In this document: positions 8,114 to 15,878 of the stretch, piece after piece
How positions within the stretch are numbered: the first letter of the stretch is position 1
Layout of the letters: the number at the start of each line of letters is the position of its first letter
Assembly (NCBI RefSeq): GCF_900113375.1
Contig: NZ_FOPC01000008.1
Span: forward strand, 124,001-188,000
DNA: 64,000 nucleotides
Source of the DNA: Algoriphagus hitonicola
GTDB lineage: Bacteria > Bacteroidota > Bacteroidia > Cytophagales > Cyclobacteriaceae
Reading direction: 5' to 3'
Program-made: the position numbers and the translations under genes
Notes under the pieces: model-generated
Told to the model about the DNA's origin: nothing
The model's database searches: none
The model's input: only the letters and a program-made list of their open reading frames with translations

Positions 8114-9555
8114 TTTTTTCGCCGGAACATGTAGAGTCCGATAAACATCAAAAGTCCGTTAAGAATCAAGGCTTCAAAGCCAAATTTATATCCCCAGAGC
8201 CAAGCCTCTGAATTGCTGCTGATCATAAATGTAATCAATGGGGCAGCCACTGCTAAGTAAGGGACCACTCGATCTTTCACCTTTAATTTGGTAAACAGTC
8301 CAAAGGAATATAAGCCCAAAAGCGGACCATAGGTATAGCCGGCAATGATAAATACCGAATTGATGACACTTTGGTCATTGATCCAGTGAAAAATCAAAAT
8401 GGCTAAAAACATAACTCCCGTAAACGCCAAGTGGACTTTTTTCCGTAAAGGGATCTGCTTTTCTTTTGGGTATTTTCGCTCGATTTCCAGAAAATCAATG
8501 CAAAAAGATGTGGTCAAAGCCGTCAGTGTAGAATCAGCGCTGGAATAGGCTGCTGCTGTGATTCCCAGGACAAATACGATTCCCGCAAATTCAGAGAAAT
8601 GCTGGGTCGCCAGTAGCGGAAACAATTCGTCGGTTTTGGTAGGGATGGCAATTCCGTTGGTCTCCGCATAGAGATATAGCATGACTCCCAATGCCAAAAA
8701 CAAGAGATTAACAAAGACCAGAATTATGGTAAACCAAAACATATTCTTCTGAGCATCCCCGATGTTCTTGCAAGTCAAATTCTTCTGCATCATATCCTGG
8801 TCCAATCCAGTCATGACAATGGTGATGAATGCCCCTGATATGAATTGTTTGAAAAAGTTTGTTCCGGCTTTCCAGTCCCAGTTAAAAATATCAGACCTCG
8901 GATCATTGCTGACAGCACTGAAATAATCACTAATCCCAGCAAAACTGAGTTCTTCTCCGACTAGGATGATGCATGTCACTACTGCCGCTAGCATGAAAAA
9001 TGTCTGTAGCGTATCAGTCCAAACAACCGTTTTGATACCTCCCCGATGAGTGTAAAGCCAAATGAGGCCTACCGTAATCAAAACCGAAACCCAAAACGGG
9101 ATTCCCAGAGAATCAAAAAGAATCAACTGGAGCACCGATGCTACTAAAAATACCCGCAGGGATGAACCTAAAGTCCGTGAAAGAATAAAGAAAAATGCGC
9201 CGGTTTTATAGGACCAAAAGCCAAAGCGATCTTCTAAATAGGAGTAGATCGAGACTAGGTTTAATCGGTAATAAAGCGGGAGCAATACCTTTGCAATTGT
9301 AAAATAACCCAAGGTATATCCCAAAACCACTTGGAAATAAAAGAAGTTACTATTTCCGACTTCTCCGGGTACAGAGATGAAGGTGACACCGGACAATGAT
9401 GCCCCGATCATTCCAAAAGCCACCAAAAACCATGGCGATTGTCGATCTCCGGTAAAGAAAGTTTCAGCGGTCACTTTTCGTGAAGTGAACCATGAGATTG
9501 AAAAGAGCATTAAAAAATAGACTGATATGACGAGCAGGACAATAGTAGGATTCAT
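8110..9555 (-). CDS. Sodium:solute symporter (SSS family)
   Basis: 481-residue polytopic membrane protein with about 13 hydrophobic segments. It resembles SSS-family transporters: the N-terminus contains FFTGDRQSPWFLVAFGMIGASLSGVTF, the typical sodium-binding TM1 region, followed by GYTLGYFTIAKVLLPLYY. A later TM8-like segment reads VLGITAAAYSSADSTLTAL, where the paired Ser/Thr contribute to the second sodium site. The substrate cannot be read from the sequence. It is divergent from clpS, with 53 bp between the starts. Confidence 0.9.
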   Translation of the reverse strand: MNPTIVLLVISVYFLMLFSISWFTSRKVTAETFFTGDRQSPWFLVAFGMIGASLSGVTFISVPGEVGNSNFFYFQVVLGYTLGYFTIAKVLLPLYYRLNLVSIYSYLEDRFGFWSYKTGAFFFILSRTLGSSLRVFLVASVLQLILFDSLGIPFWVSVLITVGLIWLYTHRGGIKTVVWTDTLQTFFMLAAVVTCIILVGEELSFAGISDYFSAVSNDPRSDIFNWDWKAGTNFFKQFISGAFITIVMTGLDQDMMQKNLTCKNIGDAQKNMFWFTIILVFVNLLFLALGVMLYLYAETNGIAIPTKTDELFPLLATQHFSEFAGIVFVLGITAAAYSSADSTLTALTTSFCIDFLEIERKYPKEKQIPLRKKVHLAFTGVMFLAILIFHWINDQSVINSVFIIAGYTYGPLLGLYSFGLFTKLKVKDRVVPYLAVAAPLITFMISSNSEAWLWGYKFGFEALILNGLLMFIGLYMFRRKN

Positions 9556-9596
9556 AAAAGGCGCAGAAATGAATCGCTAAAATTGGCCATAATTCT

Positions 9597-9604
9597 TAAT
9601 TTTG
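9597..9604 (+). promoter_or_regulatory. -7 element upstream of clpS
   Basis: TAATTTTG matches the Bacteroidetes -7 consensus TAnnTTTG and ends only 4 nt before the ATG at 9609. If used, the clpS transcript would be leaderless or nearly so. No TTG at the expected -33 spacing is seen, so confidence is moderate. Confidence 0.45.
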
Positions 9605-9608
9605 CAAC

Positions 9609-9902
9609 ATGATCGATATGAGAACGACATTTCCACAGGTTGAAGAAGAAGAAATCTTAGTAGAGGAATTGGTGGATTTGGAATCACATGACTTAGTGGT
9701 TTTCAACGATGATTTCAATACATTTGAACATGTAACCAATGTGCTGATTAAGGTCTGTAAACATACTCGGGAGCAGGCCGAACAATGCACGCTGATTATT
9801 CATTATAAGGGTAAATGCGCTGTGAAGAAAGGAACTTTCGAGGAGCTTAAGCCCATGTGTGAGGCGATTTTAGAAGCCGGAATTCAAGCCACTATCACCT
9901 AA
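9609..9902 (+). CDS. clpS: ATP-dependent Clp protease adaptor ClpS
   Basis: 97-residue adaptor that delivers N-end-rule substrates to ClpAP/ClpCP. The family core is clear: DLVVFNDDFNTFEHVTNVLI (binding-pocket DD and the T-F-x-H-V helix), then CKHTREQAEQCTLIIHYKGKCAVKKGTFEEL, and a C-terminal helix. The N-terminus is acidic and flexible, as usual. An in-frame ATG at 9618 (codon 4) is an alternative start if the promoter at 9597-9604 is used. recR follows after 10 bp, so the two are probably cotranscribed. Confidence 0.93.
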   Translation: MIDMRTTFPQVEEEEILVEELVDLESHDLVVFNDDFNTFEHVTNVLIKVCKHTREQAEQCTLIIHYKGKCAVKKGTFEELKPMCEAILEAGIQATIT

Positions 9903-9912
9903 TTGTCACTTT

Positions 9913-10533
9913 GTGAATTTTCCCTCTAAATTAATCGAAGATGCAGTCACGGAGATTTCGCGTCTTCCCGGGATTGGTAAAAAAACTGCATTAAGGCTTG
10001 CGTTGCATCTGCTTAAGCAGCATGAAGCGCATACAGAAGCGTTGTCGCTTGCCCTGACCCGAATGCGTCAGGAAATCAAATATTGTAAAATTTGTCACAA
10101 CATTGCCGATGAGGAGGAGTGCAGCATTTGCAAAAGCCATCGAAGGGACGGTTCCATCATCTGCGTGGTGGAGGATATGCGGGATGTGTTGGCGATAGAA
10201 AACACCAATCAGTTCAACGGTAAATATCATGTTCTCGGCGGGGTGATTTCTCCTATCCAAGGGATTGGTCCTGAAGAATTAAAAATTGATTCTTTGGTTG
10301 CAAGGATAGATCTAGGGATGAATTCTGAGCCAGTCAGGGAAATTATTTTGGCCTTAAGTGCGACCATGGAAGGAGATACTACTTCCTTTTATTTAGCCAA
10401 AAGGTTAAAAGATAAAGGTGTCAAGGTAAGTACGATTGCCCGTGGAATTCCGGTGGGAGGTGAGTTGGAATTTACCGATGAGGTGACCTTAGGGCGAAGC
10501 ATTATGACTAGAATAAATTACAGTAGCGAATAA
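9913..10533 (+). CDS. recR: Recombination mediator RecR
   Basis: 206-residue RecF-pathway protein that helps load RecA onto gapped DNA coated with SSB. The sequence shows the helix-hairpin-helix RLPGIGKKTALRLALHLL, a four-cysteine zinc motif (CKICHNIADEEECSICKS) and a Toprim domain starting at SIICVVEDMRDVLAIE. The Walker-B-like ARGIPVGGELEFTDEVTLGRS lies near the C-terminus. Length is typical (about 200). Translation starts at GTG (9913), because the family-conserved N-terminus FPSKLIEDAVTEI begins directly after it. It lies 10 bp downstream of clpS. Confidence 0.95.
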   Translation: MNFPSKLIEDAVTEISRLPGIGKKTALRLALHLLKQHEAHTEALSLALTRMRQEIKYCKICHNIADEEECSICKSHRRDGSIICVVEDMRDVLAIENTNQFNGKYHVLGGVISPIQGIGPEELKIDSLVARIDLGMNSEPVREIILALSATMEGDTTSFYLAKRLKDKGVKVSTIARGIPVGGELEFTDEVTLGRSIMTRINYSSE

Positions 10534-10538
10534 ATTTT

Positions 10539-10569
10539 TTTGTGGGATAAAATCCCTGTTCTATATTTG
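10539..10569 (+). promoter_or_regulatory. Promoter of tRNA-Ala
   Basis: TTTG (10539-10542), a 19-nt spacer, then TATATTTG (10562-10569) match both boxes of the Bacteroidetes housekeeping promoter exactly, 10 nt upstream of the tRNA. The spacer contains a small GGGAT/ATCCC inverted repeat. It overlaps the region just after the recR stop. Confidence 0.85.
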
Positions 10570-10578
10570 CAGACCTTA

Positions 10579-10653
<75 letters not shown>

Positions 10654-10657
10654 CTAC

Positions 10658-10687
10658 AAAGCTTCACAGCGATGTGGGGCTTTTTTT
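10658..10687 (+). terminator. Terminator of tRNA-Ala
   Basis: An 11-bp hairpin AAAGCTTCACA / TGTGGGGCTTT (two T-G wobbles, loop GCGA) followed by a run of T. It is duplicated at 10813-10842. Confidence 0.85.
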
Positions 10688-10689
10688 AT

Positions 10690-10808
10690 GAAATTGGCTC
10701 AGCTGTCTAGAGCGTCCCGCTAGGTAGCGGGAAGATTGCCGAAATTCTTCGGCACAAGCTATCGGTTCGACTCCCTGCCTTTGCCGGCCAGGCAGGCGTT
10801 ATCCTCCA
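10690..10808 (+). pseudogene. Decayed second copy of tRNA-Ala, interrupted by palindromes
   Basis: Directly after the first terminator a second copy can be traced: D-arm GGCTCAGCTGTCTAGAGCG, T-arm ATCGGTTCGACTCC, then GTTATCCTCCACTACAAAGCTTCACAG as in the intact gene. The 5' acceptor strand is lost. The anticodon arm is replaced by two perfect hairpins: CCCGCTA-gg-TAGCGGG (10716-10731) and TGCCGAA-attc-TTCGGCA (10737-10754). A 23-bp palindromic insertion splits the T-stem (about 10775-10797). No functional anticodon remains. It is a relic, not a tRNA-Sec, because the acceptor cannot form. Confidence 0.8.
10774..10796 (+). repeat. 23-bp dispersed palindromic element inserted in the tRNA relic
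   Basis: Imperfect palindrome with CCTGCC / GGCAGG ends and a GCCGGC core. The same 23 bases recur in reverse orientation at 45111-45133 with one difference. In the tRNA relic it sits as an insertion between the CC and GTT of the T-stem. Confidence 0.75.
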
Positions 10809-10812
10809 CTAC

Positions 10813-10842
10813 AAAGCTTCACAGAAATGTGGAGCTTTTTTT
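10813..10842 (+). terminator. Duplicated terminator after the tRNA relic
   Basis: AAAGCTTCACA-gaaa-TGTGGAGCTTT, an 11-bp stem with one T-G wobble, followed by T-run. It is a copy of the tRNA-Ala terminator and shows that tRNA plus terminator was duplicated as one unit. Confidence 0.8.
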
Positions 10843-11186
10843 GTGAAATCAGTTTAGCAGGCTAGTGGGAGGGGCCCAGAATTCATTTCACCCAAGGTTA
10901 ATCCAAGTTCAGGATTTTGAGTTGTTTTTTAGTTCAGTTTTGACTTTAGAATTGGTTTTTGGCGAAGCTAAATCCTGTCTATTCATCTATTTTTGGACCT
11001 GTTTTCGAATAGGAAAATTGATTCTTTAGAAGAATTTATAAGATTTTTCAAAAATATTTTCATCTAATTCTGGGGTCAAGTCCAAAAAATCTATTGTTAA
11101 ACGAGCTTTTTGGTATTTGTAAAAATAATCCCATAAACCAAAGGTTATCAGTGATTTAAATCATGTTTTCGTATTGCTTCATTGCG
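10843..11186. other. Intergenic region with a third tRNA-Ala echo
   Basis: The first 25 bases (10845-10868, reading GAAATCAGTTTAGCAGGCTAG) align with the 5' part of the relic copy, GAAATTGGCTCAGCTGTCTAG, so a third tandem unit was probably present. The remainder is A/T-rich and I see no reading frame, RNA fold or repeat in it. Confidence 0.5.
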
Positions 11187-11194
11187 TATTTTTG
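11187..11194 (+). promoter_or_regulatory. -7 element upstream of the PKD/T9SS protein
   Basis: TATTTTTG fits TAnnTTTG and lies 23 nt before the chosen ATG at 11218. No good -33 TTG is seen at 19-21 nt. It lies over the upstream TTG codon of the same frame, which supports the downstream ATG as the start. Confidence 0.4.
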
Positions 11195-11217
11195 AAGTCC
11201 TGAAAAGCCTTGAATTG

Positions 11218-12789
11218 ATGACAAGAAGTGGGTATATATGGCTAATATTTTGGGTATTCATTTTTCTGAATTCCCTAGGGAAGGTCTTGGCACAATGTTC
11301 TCAAAATAATTTTGTTGTAGATGGTTTTCAACTTCGTGATGCTGATGGAAATCCATTTTCGGCTACGGATGATTATGAATTGGGAGAAGAAATCAATGGT
11401 GAACTATGGGTTATGTTAGGAGGCTCATCTACTAATGGATATAATCTTCGTTTTTACTTTGATATCTACATCAATGGTGTTTTGGTTGCTGATGATCAAT
11501 ATGAATGTCTCTTCTCAGGAACCCAAGCTCAGCAATATGTTTGGGTGAAGGTCAGGGATTTTACATGGAATTGGGGAGATGTGGTAGATATAAAAGATAT
11601 TTTTATCTATTGGGATACAGGTACTGCCAAAGAAGAAAGTACTTGTGTGATTAGTGATAAGAATAATATTAATTCCCAATGTTATACGAATGAAGAAGGC
11701 TTTACCGCTGCAGTCCCTCTTTTTCCTAAGTTTGATTTTCAGTCCAATGGAATTTGCAATACAACCATTGAATTTACCTCGGAGACGATAGGGGGTTCTC
11801 CCCCTTTCGAATATACTTTCGAGTGGGATTTTGACGGTTTAGGAACTGCCACAGGTTCAGATCCCGTATTCAATTTTCCTGCCTCAGGGACATATACAAT
11901 TGGCTTGACAGCAGATGACGGAGTTAGTACGACAACCATCTATAAGGATATATTTATTGACCCCAATTTTGGGATTCAAGTCACTATTTTCCCAACAAAA
12001 ATTGACGATAGCTCTGGGATAATCTACGTGGAAGAAGTAACGGGGGGAACTGAACCGTATTCCTTTTATTGGGTAGGGCCTGATGGTTTCACTAGTACCA
12101 ATAAAGATATCTTTGGGTTAAAAGATGGCTGGTATTATTTGACTGTGACAGATGCCAATGGTTGCACTCAAACAGTAGAGTATTTATTGGATATTGCTTC
12201 AGTTCTGTCCCTAGACCTCTCATTTTTGGAAGCTTATTGGGATAAAAGCGCAGATCAAATCAGCGTTTCTTGGGAAACAAATAAAGAAGCCGAGGCTGGA
12301 GAATTTGAAATTCAGCGAAAAACTCAGAAGCAAGAAAAATTTCAATTGATCGGGACTATTGACGTTCCCGAGATAAAAATTGAAAAAACCAGCTATCACT
12401 TCCAAGATTCTGCTTTTGCCTTTAATCAGGATCAACTTTACTATCGAATCCGAAAAAAAACCAAAGATGCAGACTATTACAGCTCCGTACTTTTGGTCCG
12501 TCGGGAAGTCCCAAAAGCTCTGGTAAATGACTGGACCTTATTTCCAAATCCAAGCGTTCCGGGTGAAAATTTGGAACTTGCGTTTTTGGGAAATGGAGAT
12601 ATTTTAGGACAAAAAATCGAGCTTCGATTGGTTGGGGCTTCGGGTGAACTAGGGAGAAAATCAATCCCCATGCCTGCAAACTCCAAAATCACTTTTAATT
12701 CGTATTTTGGCCCCATACCTCCAGGATTCTATGTGCTTGAGGTAGTTTGGGATAACAAAGTCAACCGAATTAAAATCTTAAGAAATTAA
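11218..12789 (+). CDS. Secreted PKD-domain protein with T9SS sorting domain
   Basis: 523 residues. The start at 11218 was chosen because the signal peptide (YIWLIFWVFIFLNSLGKVLAQ) follows it directly; the frame stays open upstream to a TTG at 11182. After an N-terminal beta domain come a PKD-like repeat (YTFEWDFDGLGTATG ... GTYTIGLTADDG, about 190-250) and a SprB-like repeat (GGTEPYSFYWVGPDGF ... YLTVTDANGCT). A type IX secretion signal closes the protein (DWTLFPNPSVPGENL ... GFYVLEVVWDNK). It should be exported across the outer membrane and attached to the surface or released. No catalytic motif is seen; an adhesion role is an inference. Two small genes follow closely. Confidence 0.8.
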   Translation: MTRSGYIWLIFWVFIFLNSLGKVLAQCSQNNFVVDGFQLRDADGNPFSATDDYELGEEINGELWVMLGGSSTNGYNLRFYFDIYINGVLVADDQYECLFSGTQAQQYVWVKVRDFTWNWGDVVDIKDIFIYWDTGTAKEESTCVISDKNNINSQCYTNEEGFTAAVPLFPKFDFQSNGICNTTIEFTSETIGGSPPFEYTFEWDFDGLGTATGSDPVFNFPASGTYTIGLTADDGVSTTTIYKDIFIDPNFGIQVTIFPTKIDDSSGIIYVEEVTGGTEPYSFYWVGPDGFTSTNKDIFGLKDGWYYLTVTDANGCTQTVEYLLDIASVLSLDLSFLEAYWDKSADQISVSWETNKEAEAGEFEIQRKTQKQEKFQLIGTIDVPEIKIEKTSYHFQDSAFAFNQDQLYYRIRKKTKDADYYSSVLLVRREVPKALVNDWTLFPNPSVPGENLELAFLGNGDILGQKIELRLVGASGELGRKSIPMPANSKITFNSYFGPIPPGFYVLEVVWDNKVNRIKILRN

Positions 12790-12792
12790 CCA

Positions 12793-13215
12793 ATGAAGAC
12801 AACTCTTCTTAAAGCCTTCACTTTCCTGATGGCTATTTTTTTGTTTGGAGGCTGTGCCTGCGAACCAGAGTCCATTATTCGCTTGGCGATGAAAGGAATG
12901 GATATGATGGTGGGTGACGGATTTTTACCTTCTCAGGAACTTATAGCCTTGGGGGATTTTCAGCACGTCAGCGTTTCGATCCAAAAAACGAATGATCAAG
13001 GGGAGGTTTTTTTAAAATTGGAAAATGGAGATCCGACCCTAATAGGAGATAGGCCGGAAGTATTGGCTAGAAAATGTGCTGAAATTTATCTGCGAGATTT
13101 TGAAAATGCAGCAGATTATCAGCAAATTACTGTGCAATTTCTTCAGTCCGATCCTCAAAACTCAGATAATTTTGCCATGCAGGAATACAGTTTTGAGATA
13201 TCGGATTTTTTCTAA
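12793..13215 (+). CDS. Putative lipoprotein of unknown function
   Basis: 140 residues with a lipoprotein signal peptide ending at the lipobox LFGGC (Cys21). The mature part begins ACEPESIIRLAMKGMDMM and has an alternating beta/helix pattern with VSVSIQKTNDQGEVFLKLENG. I do not recognise the family. It starts 3 bp after the T9SS protein stop, so it is probably cotranscribed with it and with the small membrane protein that follows after 17 bp. Confidence 0.7.
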   Translation: MKTTLLKAFTFLMAIFLFGGCACEPESIIRLAMKGMDMMVGDGFLPSQELIALGDFQHVSVSIQKTNDQGEVFLKLENGDPTLIGDRPEVLARKCAEIYLRDFENAADYQQITVQFLQSDPQNSDNFAMQEYSFEISDFF

Positions 13216-13232
13216 CCCTAAATCCTAGCACC

Positions 13233-13505
13233 ATGCAAATGCCCGAAGAATTCAAAAAACCACCCCTAAGTCTGGGAGATTGGATTATTTCTGTCCTAGT
13301 CAGCAAAATCCCCTTAATCGGATTTATCATGCTAATCGTCTGGGCTGTGGACTCCAATACAGATAAAAACAAATCCAACTGGGCCAAAGCAGAACTGATC
13401 GTCACCTTGATTTTTATCGGAATTTCTATTCTCTTTGTGGCCATCATCGGATTTGGCTTTTTTGCCAATTTTGCCGACGATGTAGACTGGTCCCAAATCG
13501 ATTAA
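13233..13505 (+). CDS. Small membrane protein, unknown function
   Basis: 90 residues with two hydrophobic segments (IISVLVSKIPLIGFIMLIVWAV, about 17-38, and LIVTLIFIGISILFVAIIGFGFF, about 53-75) separated by a charged loop DSNTDKNKSNW. The start overlaps nothing upstream; its stop shares one base with the next ATG (TAATG). The pattern of two helices with an N-terminal proline-rich cytoplasmic tail is seen in many small Bacteroidetes proteins without known role. Confidence 0.7.
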   Translation: MQMPEEFKKPPLSLGDWIISVLVSKIPLIGFIMLIVWAVDSNTDKNKSNWAKAELIVTLIFIGISILFVAIIGFGFFANFADDVDWSQID

Positions 13506-14314
13506 TGCAATTCAAAGCCATCTGTACCGATATTGACGGTACACTTCTCAACTCGGATAGAGATCTATCGCCGAGGTTAAAAGCAATTGTAAAAAATATT
13601 CCCGAGTCAATTCCTTTGATTCTGGCGAGTTCCCGCATGCCTGATGCTATGCGGCATTTGCAGCGGGATTTGGGTCGATCCGCCGAACCCTTGATTTGCT
13701 ATAATGGGGGATATGTGATTGATGGAGAAGGGCACGTGTTGGATTCGGTGGAGATTTCTTTTCCCATCGTCCAATCCATCTTTGCACTTTGTCAAGGCGA
13801 AGAGATTCATTTGAGCCTTTTCCGAGGGGAGCATTGGTATGAAGAAAAGGAGGATTATTGGTCCAATAGGGAAATCAGAAATACCAAGGTGCAGCCTACC
13901 TGGATACCCTTGAGAAAGCTTCTTGATGACTGGGAAAGCCAACATTTGGGCGCGCATAAAATCATGTGTATGGGTGAATCGAACTTGATCAATTGGCTAT
14001 TTGGTGAGTTACATTTGAATTTTGGTGATCAGCTTCACTTGTATCGCTCAAAGGATACTTACATAGAAATCGCACCTAAGAAGATATCCAAGGCCTCTGC
14101 CCTGAAACTAGTTTTAGAGAAAAAGTTTGATTTTGGAATGGGTGAGGTAATCGCTTTTGGGGACAATTACAACGATATTGATTTGATTCAATCCGTGGGA
14201 TGGGGAGTGGCTGTAGCCAATGGCCGAGCAGAGTTAAAAGCGGTTTGCAAAGAATTGACACTTCATCACAAAGAAGATGGGGTAGCCGCTAGTTTGGAAA
14301 AATACTTTGGGTAG
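13505..14314 (+). CDS. Cof-type HAD-superfamily phosphatase
   Basis: 269 residues, the normal length of Cof/YidA sugar-phosphate phosphatases. Motif I is CTDIDGTLLNSD with the nucleophile Asp9 and Asp11, motif II ILASSR, and motif III/IV is GDNYNDIDLIQSVGWGVAVANG. A C2B-type cap domain lies between. These enzymes dephosphorylate sugar phosphates or phosphorylated cofactors such as PLP; the substrate is not predictable here. The start overlaps the preceding stop by one base. It converges with the DUF2461 gene after 6 bp. Confidence 0.92.
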   Translation: MQFKAICTDIDGTLLNSDRDLSPRLKAIVKNIPESIPLILASSRMPDAMRHLQRDLGRSAEPLICYNGGYVIDGEGHVLDSVEISFPIVQSIFALCQGEEIHLSLFRGEHWYEEKEDYWSNREIRNTKVQPTWIPLRKLLDDWESQHLGAHKIMCMGESNLINWLFGELHLNFGDQLHLYRSKDTYIEIAPKKISKASALKLVLEKKFDFGMGEVIAFGDNYNDIDLIQSVGWGVAVANGRAELKAVCKELTLHHKEDGVAASLEKYFG

Positions 14315-14320
14315 GCTTGA

Positions 14321-14998
14321 TTATAGAATCCCGCTGCCGTCTTCTACATCCTCTATAGCTTTAGCGAGAAAATCATTAAAAGGCTTCATGACGCTAAAAC
14401 CATCCAATGCGAGATTGATAAAATTGCCGGAATTCACATCTTTATCGGCAATCGGGTGAGATACCGTAAAGCTCTTCAACCGTAGGTATTCGATGTAAGG
14501 ATGATCTGCTTCATAATCCCTCGGACTGGTTTTGAGTTTTTCTCCCTCGATTCCCGAGAATAACTTTTTGAATTCTGCTGAATGTTCGATTTTCTCCAGT
14601 TCGGTTCCACTGTAATCAATTTCTCTTCTGATTTTTTTCAGATTCTCGGCTTCCGGCATCCATATTCCACCGGCAAAAAATGAGTTTCCAGGTTGGATTT
14701 GAAGGTAATAACCTGGTCCTGGTGATTTTTTTCCTTTGGGAGAAAAGTAAGCTCCAAAATTCGTTTTGTAGGGATCCTTATTGGCCGAAAACCGGATGTC
14801 CCGATTTTGTCGAAATACGCAGTCCTTGGGCTTAAAAGCCGAAAGCTCAGGTTCCAATTCGCTTAGCTTTTTTAGGATGACCTCCACATCCTTTAAAAAT
14901 TCCTGGCGCGTCTCCTGATACCAATCGCGATTGGCATCCATCCATTCTTTGTTATTGTTTTCGGCTAGTGAACTGAGGAATTTGAGGAAAGGACGCAT
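14321..14998 (-). CDS. DUF2461 domain protein
   Basis: About 225 residues of the DUF2461 (TIGR02453) family. Key segments are FLSSLAENNNKEWMDANRDWY at the N-terminus, FRQNRDIRFSANKDPYKTNFGAYF and GPGYYLQIQPGNSFFAGGIW in the middle, and a helical C-terminus. The start at 14998 is preferred over the ATG 42 bp upstream because family members begin with a segment like MRPFLKFLSSL. The function of the family is unknown. Confidence 0.85.
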   Translation of the reverse strand: MRPFLKFLSSLAENNNKEWMDANRDWYQETRQEFLKDVEVILKKLSELEPELSAFKPKDCVFRQNRDIRFSANKDPYKTNFGAYFSPKGKKSPGPGYYLQIQPGNSFFAGGIWMPEAENLKKIRREIDYSGTELEKIEHSAEFKKLFSGIEGEKLKTSPRDYEADHPYIEYLRLKSFTVSHPIADKDVNSGNFINLALDGFSVMKPFNDFLAKAIEDVEDGSGIL

Positions 14999-15164
14999 AG
15001 GAAGAATTAGGGATAAAGTTTGAATTTTGAAGTGATTCAATAGTTAAACTGGGATTTAGAAAATTGGTTTTGGCTTAAAGATGCTCATTTTTTCTAGTGT
15101 TTGTAATGGGCCGCTTTCGACAAACTCATCGATTTCTGTAAAGAATTGAGAACTTTTGAGTATG

Positions 15165-15200
15165 TTGCACGTGTTTAAATTTTAAAATCCACACGTGTAA
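15165..15200 (+). promoter_or_regulatory. Inverted-repeat operator before the antitoxin gene
   Basis: TTGCACGTGT (15165-15174) and ACACGTGTAA (15191-15200) form a 10-bp inverted repeat with one mismatch, separated by an A/T-rich 16-bp centre. The right arm ends on the A of the antitoxin ATG. Position and symmetry suggest a binding site for the antitoxin or TA complex, as usual in autoregulated type II systems. Confidence 0.55.
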
Positions 15201-15469
15201 TGAATACGAAACTAACACTCACACTGGAAAAAGATGTGATCGAAAAAGCAAAGGAATATGCTGCCCGACAGGGACAGAGCCTTTCTTCAATTGTTGAAAA
15301 TTACTTTAAACTTTTGACCTTGGATCGAAATCAAGAGCCAAAAAATGAAGAGTTGAAGTCCTTGCCAGAAAGTTTTTTGAGATTAAGAGGCGTTTTAAAA
15401 ATGGAAGATGGCCACTTTGACTACAAAGAAGAACTGACTAAGGCTTTGGAGGAAAAATATGGAAAATAG
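15200..15469 (+). CDS. Antitoxin of a PIN-type TA pair (DUF6364-like)
   Basis: 89 residues. The N-terminal part, TKLTLTLEKDVIEKAKEYAARQGQSLSSIVENYFKLL, is a ribbon-helix-helix DNA-binding segment of the type found in DUF6364 antitoxins. The C-terminal acidic tail would wrap the toxin. The reading frame ends 11 bp inside the PIN toxin gene. A palindromic site covers its start codon, consistent with autorepression. Confidence 0.8.
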   Translation: MNTKLTLTLEKDVIEKAKEYAARQGQSLSSIVENYFKLLTLDRNQEPKNEELKSLPESFLRLRGVLKMEDGHFDYKEELTKALEEKYGK

Positions 15470-15878
15470 CTACTTTTTAGATTCAGACGTAATTCTCGAT
15501 TATTTACTGGACCGGATGCCATTCGCAGATAGTTCCCAGGAAATTTTCACGCTTGCAATGAATTCAAAGATCAATCTTTTTATTTCTTCCTTATCTATTT
15601 CAAACGTGGATTATTTGCTGAAGAAAAAGGTTGGAAGAATTATTAGCCTTCAAATGATCAAAGATTTTTGTACAATCTGTGGAATTCTTTCAGTAGGAGA
15701 AAAAGAAATCCTTCAAGCTTTTAAAAGCAATTTTAAGGATTTTGAAGATTCGATTCAGCACCAAACAGCTTTAGGCAATCCAGAAATCAAAGCAATTATC
15801 ACCCGAAACGTAGCGGATTATAAAAAGTCTCAAATCCCGGTTTTTTCGCCGGAAATTTTCCTTTCCAGATTCAAATAA
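15459..15878 (+). CDS. PIN-domain toxin (VapC-like)
   Basis: 139-residue PIN-domain protein, a predicted Mg-dependent RNase. Acidic residues of the active site are seen in YFLDSDVILDYLL (Asp8/Asp10), in FKDFEDSIQHQTAL and in the terminal ITRNVADYKKS. The segment ISSLSISNVDYLLKK precedes the helical part. It overlaps the antitoxin gene by 11 bp, so the pair is translationally coupled, and its 3' end overlaps murF by 8 bp in convergent orientation. The cellular RNA target cannot be predicted. Confidence 0.85.
   Translation: MENSYFLDSDVILDYLLDRMPFADSSQEIFTLAMNSKINLFISSLSISNVDYLLKKKVGRIISLQMIKDFCTICGILSVGEKEILQAFKSNFKDFEDSIQHQTALGNPEIKAIITRNVADYKKSQIPVFSPEIFLSRFK

Noticed and set aside
10690..10808. 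Relic tRNA with long hairpins considered as tRNA-Sec or another functional structured RNA
   Set aside because: The 5' acceptor strand is missing and the insertion splits the T-stem; the flanks are a duplicated tRNA-Ala unit, so a relic is the simpler reading.
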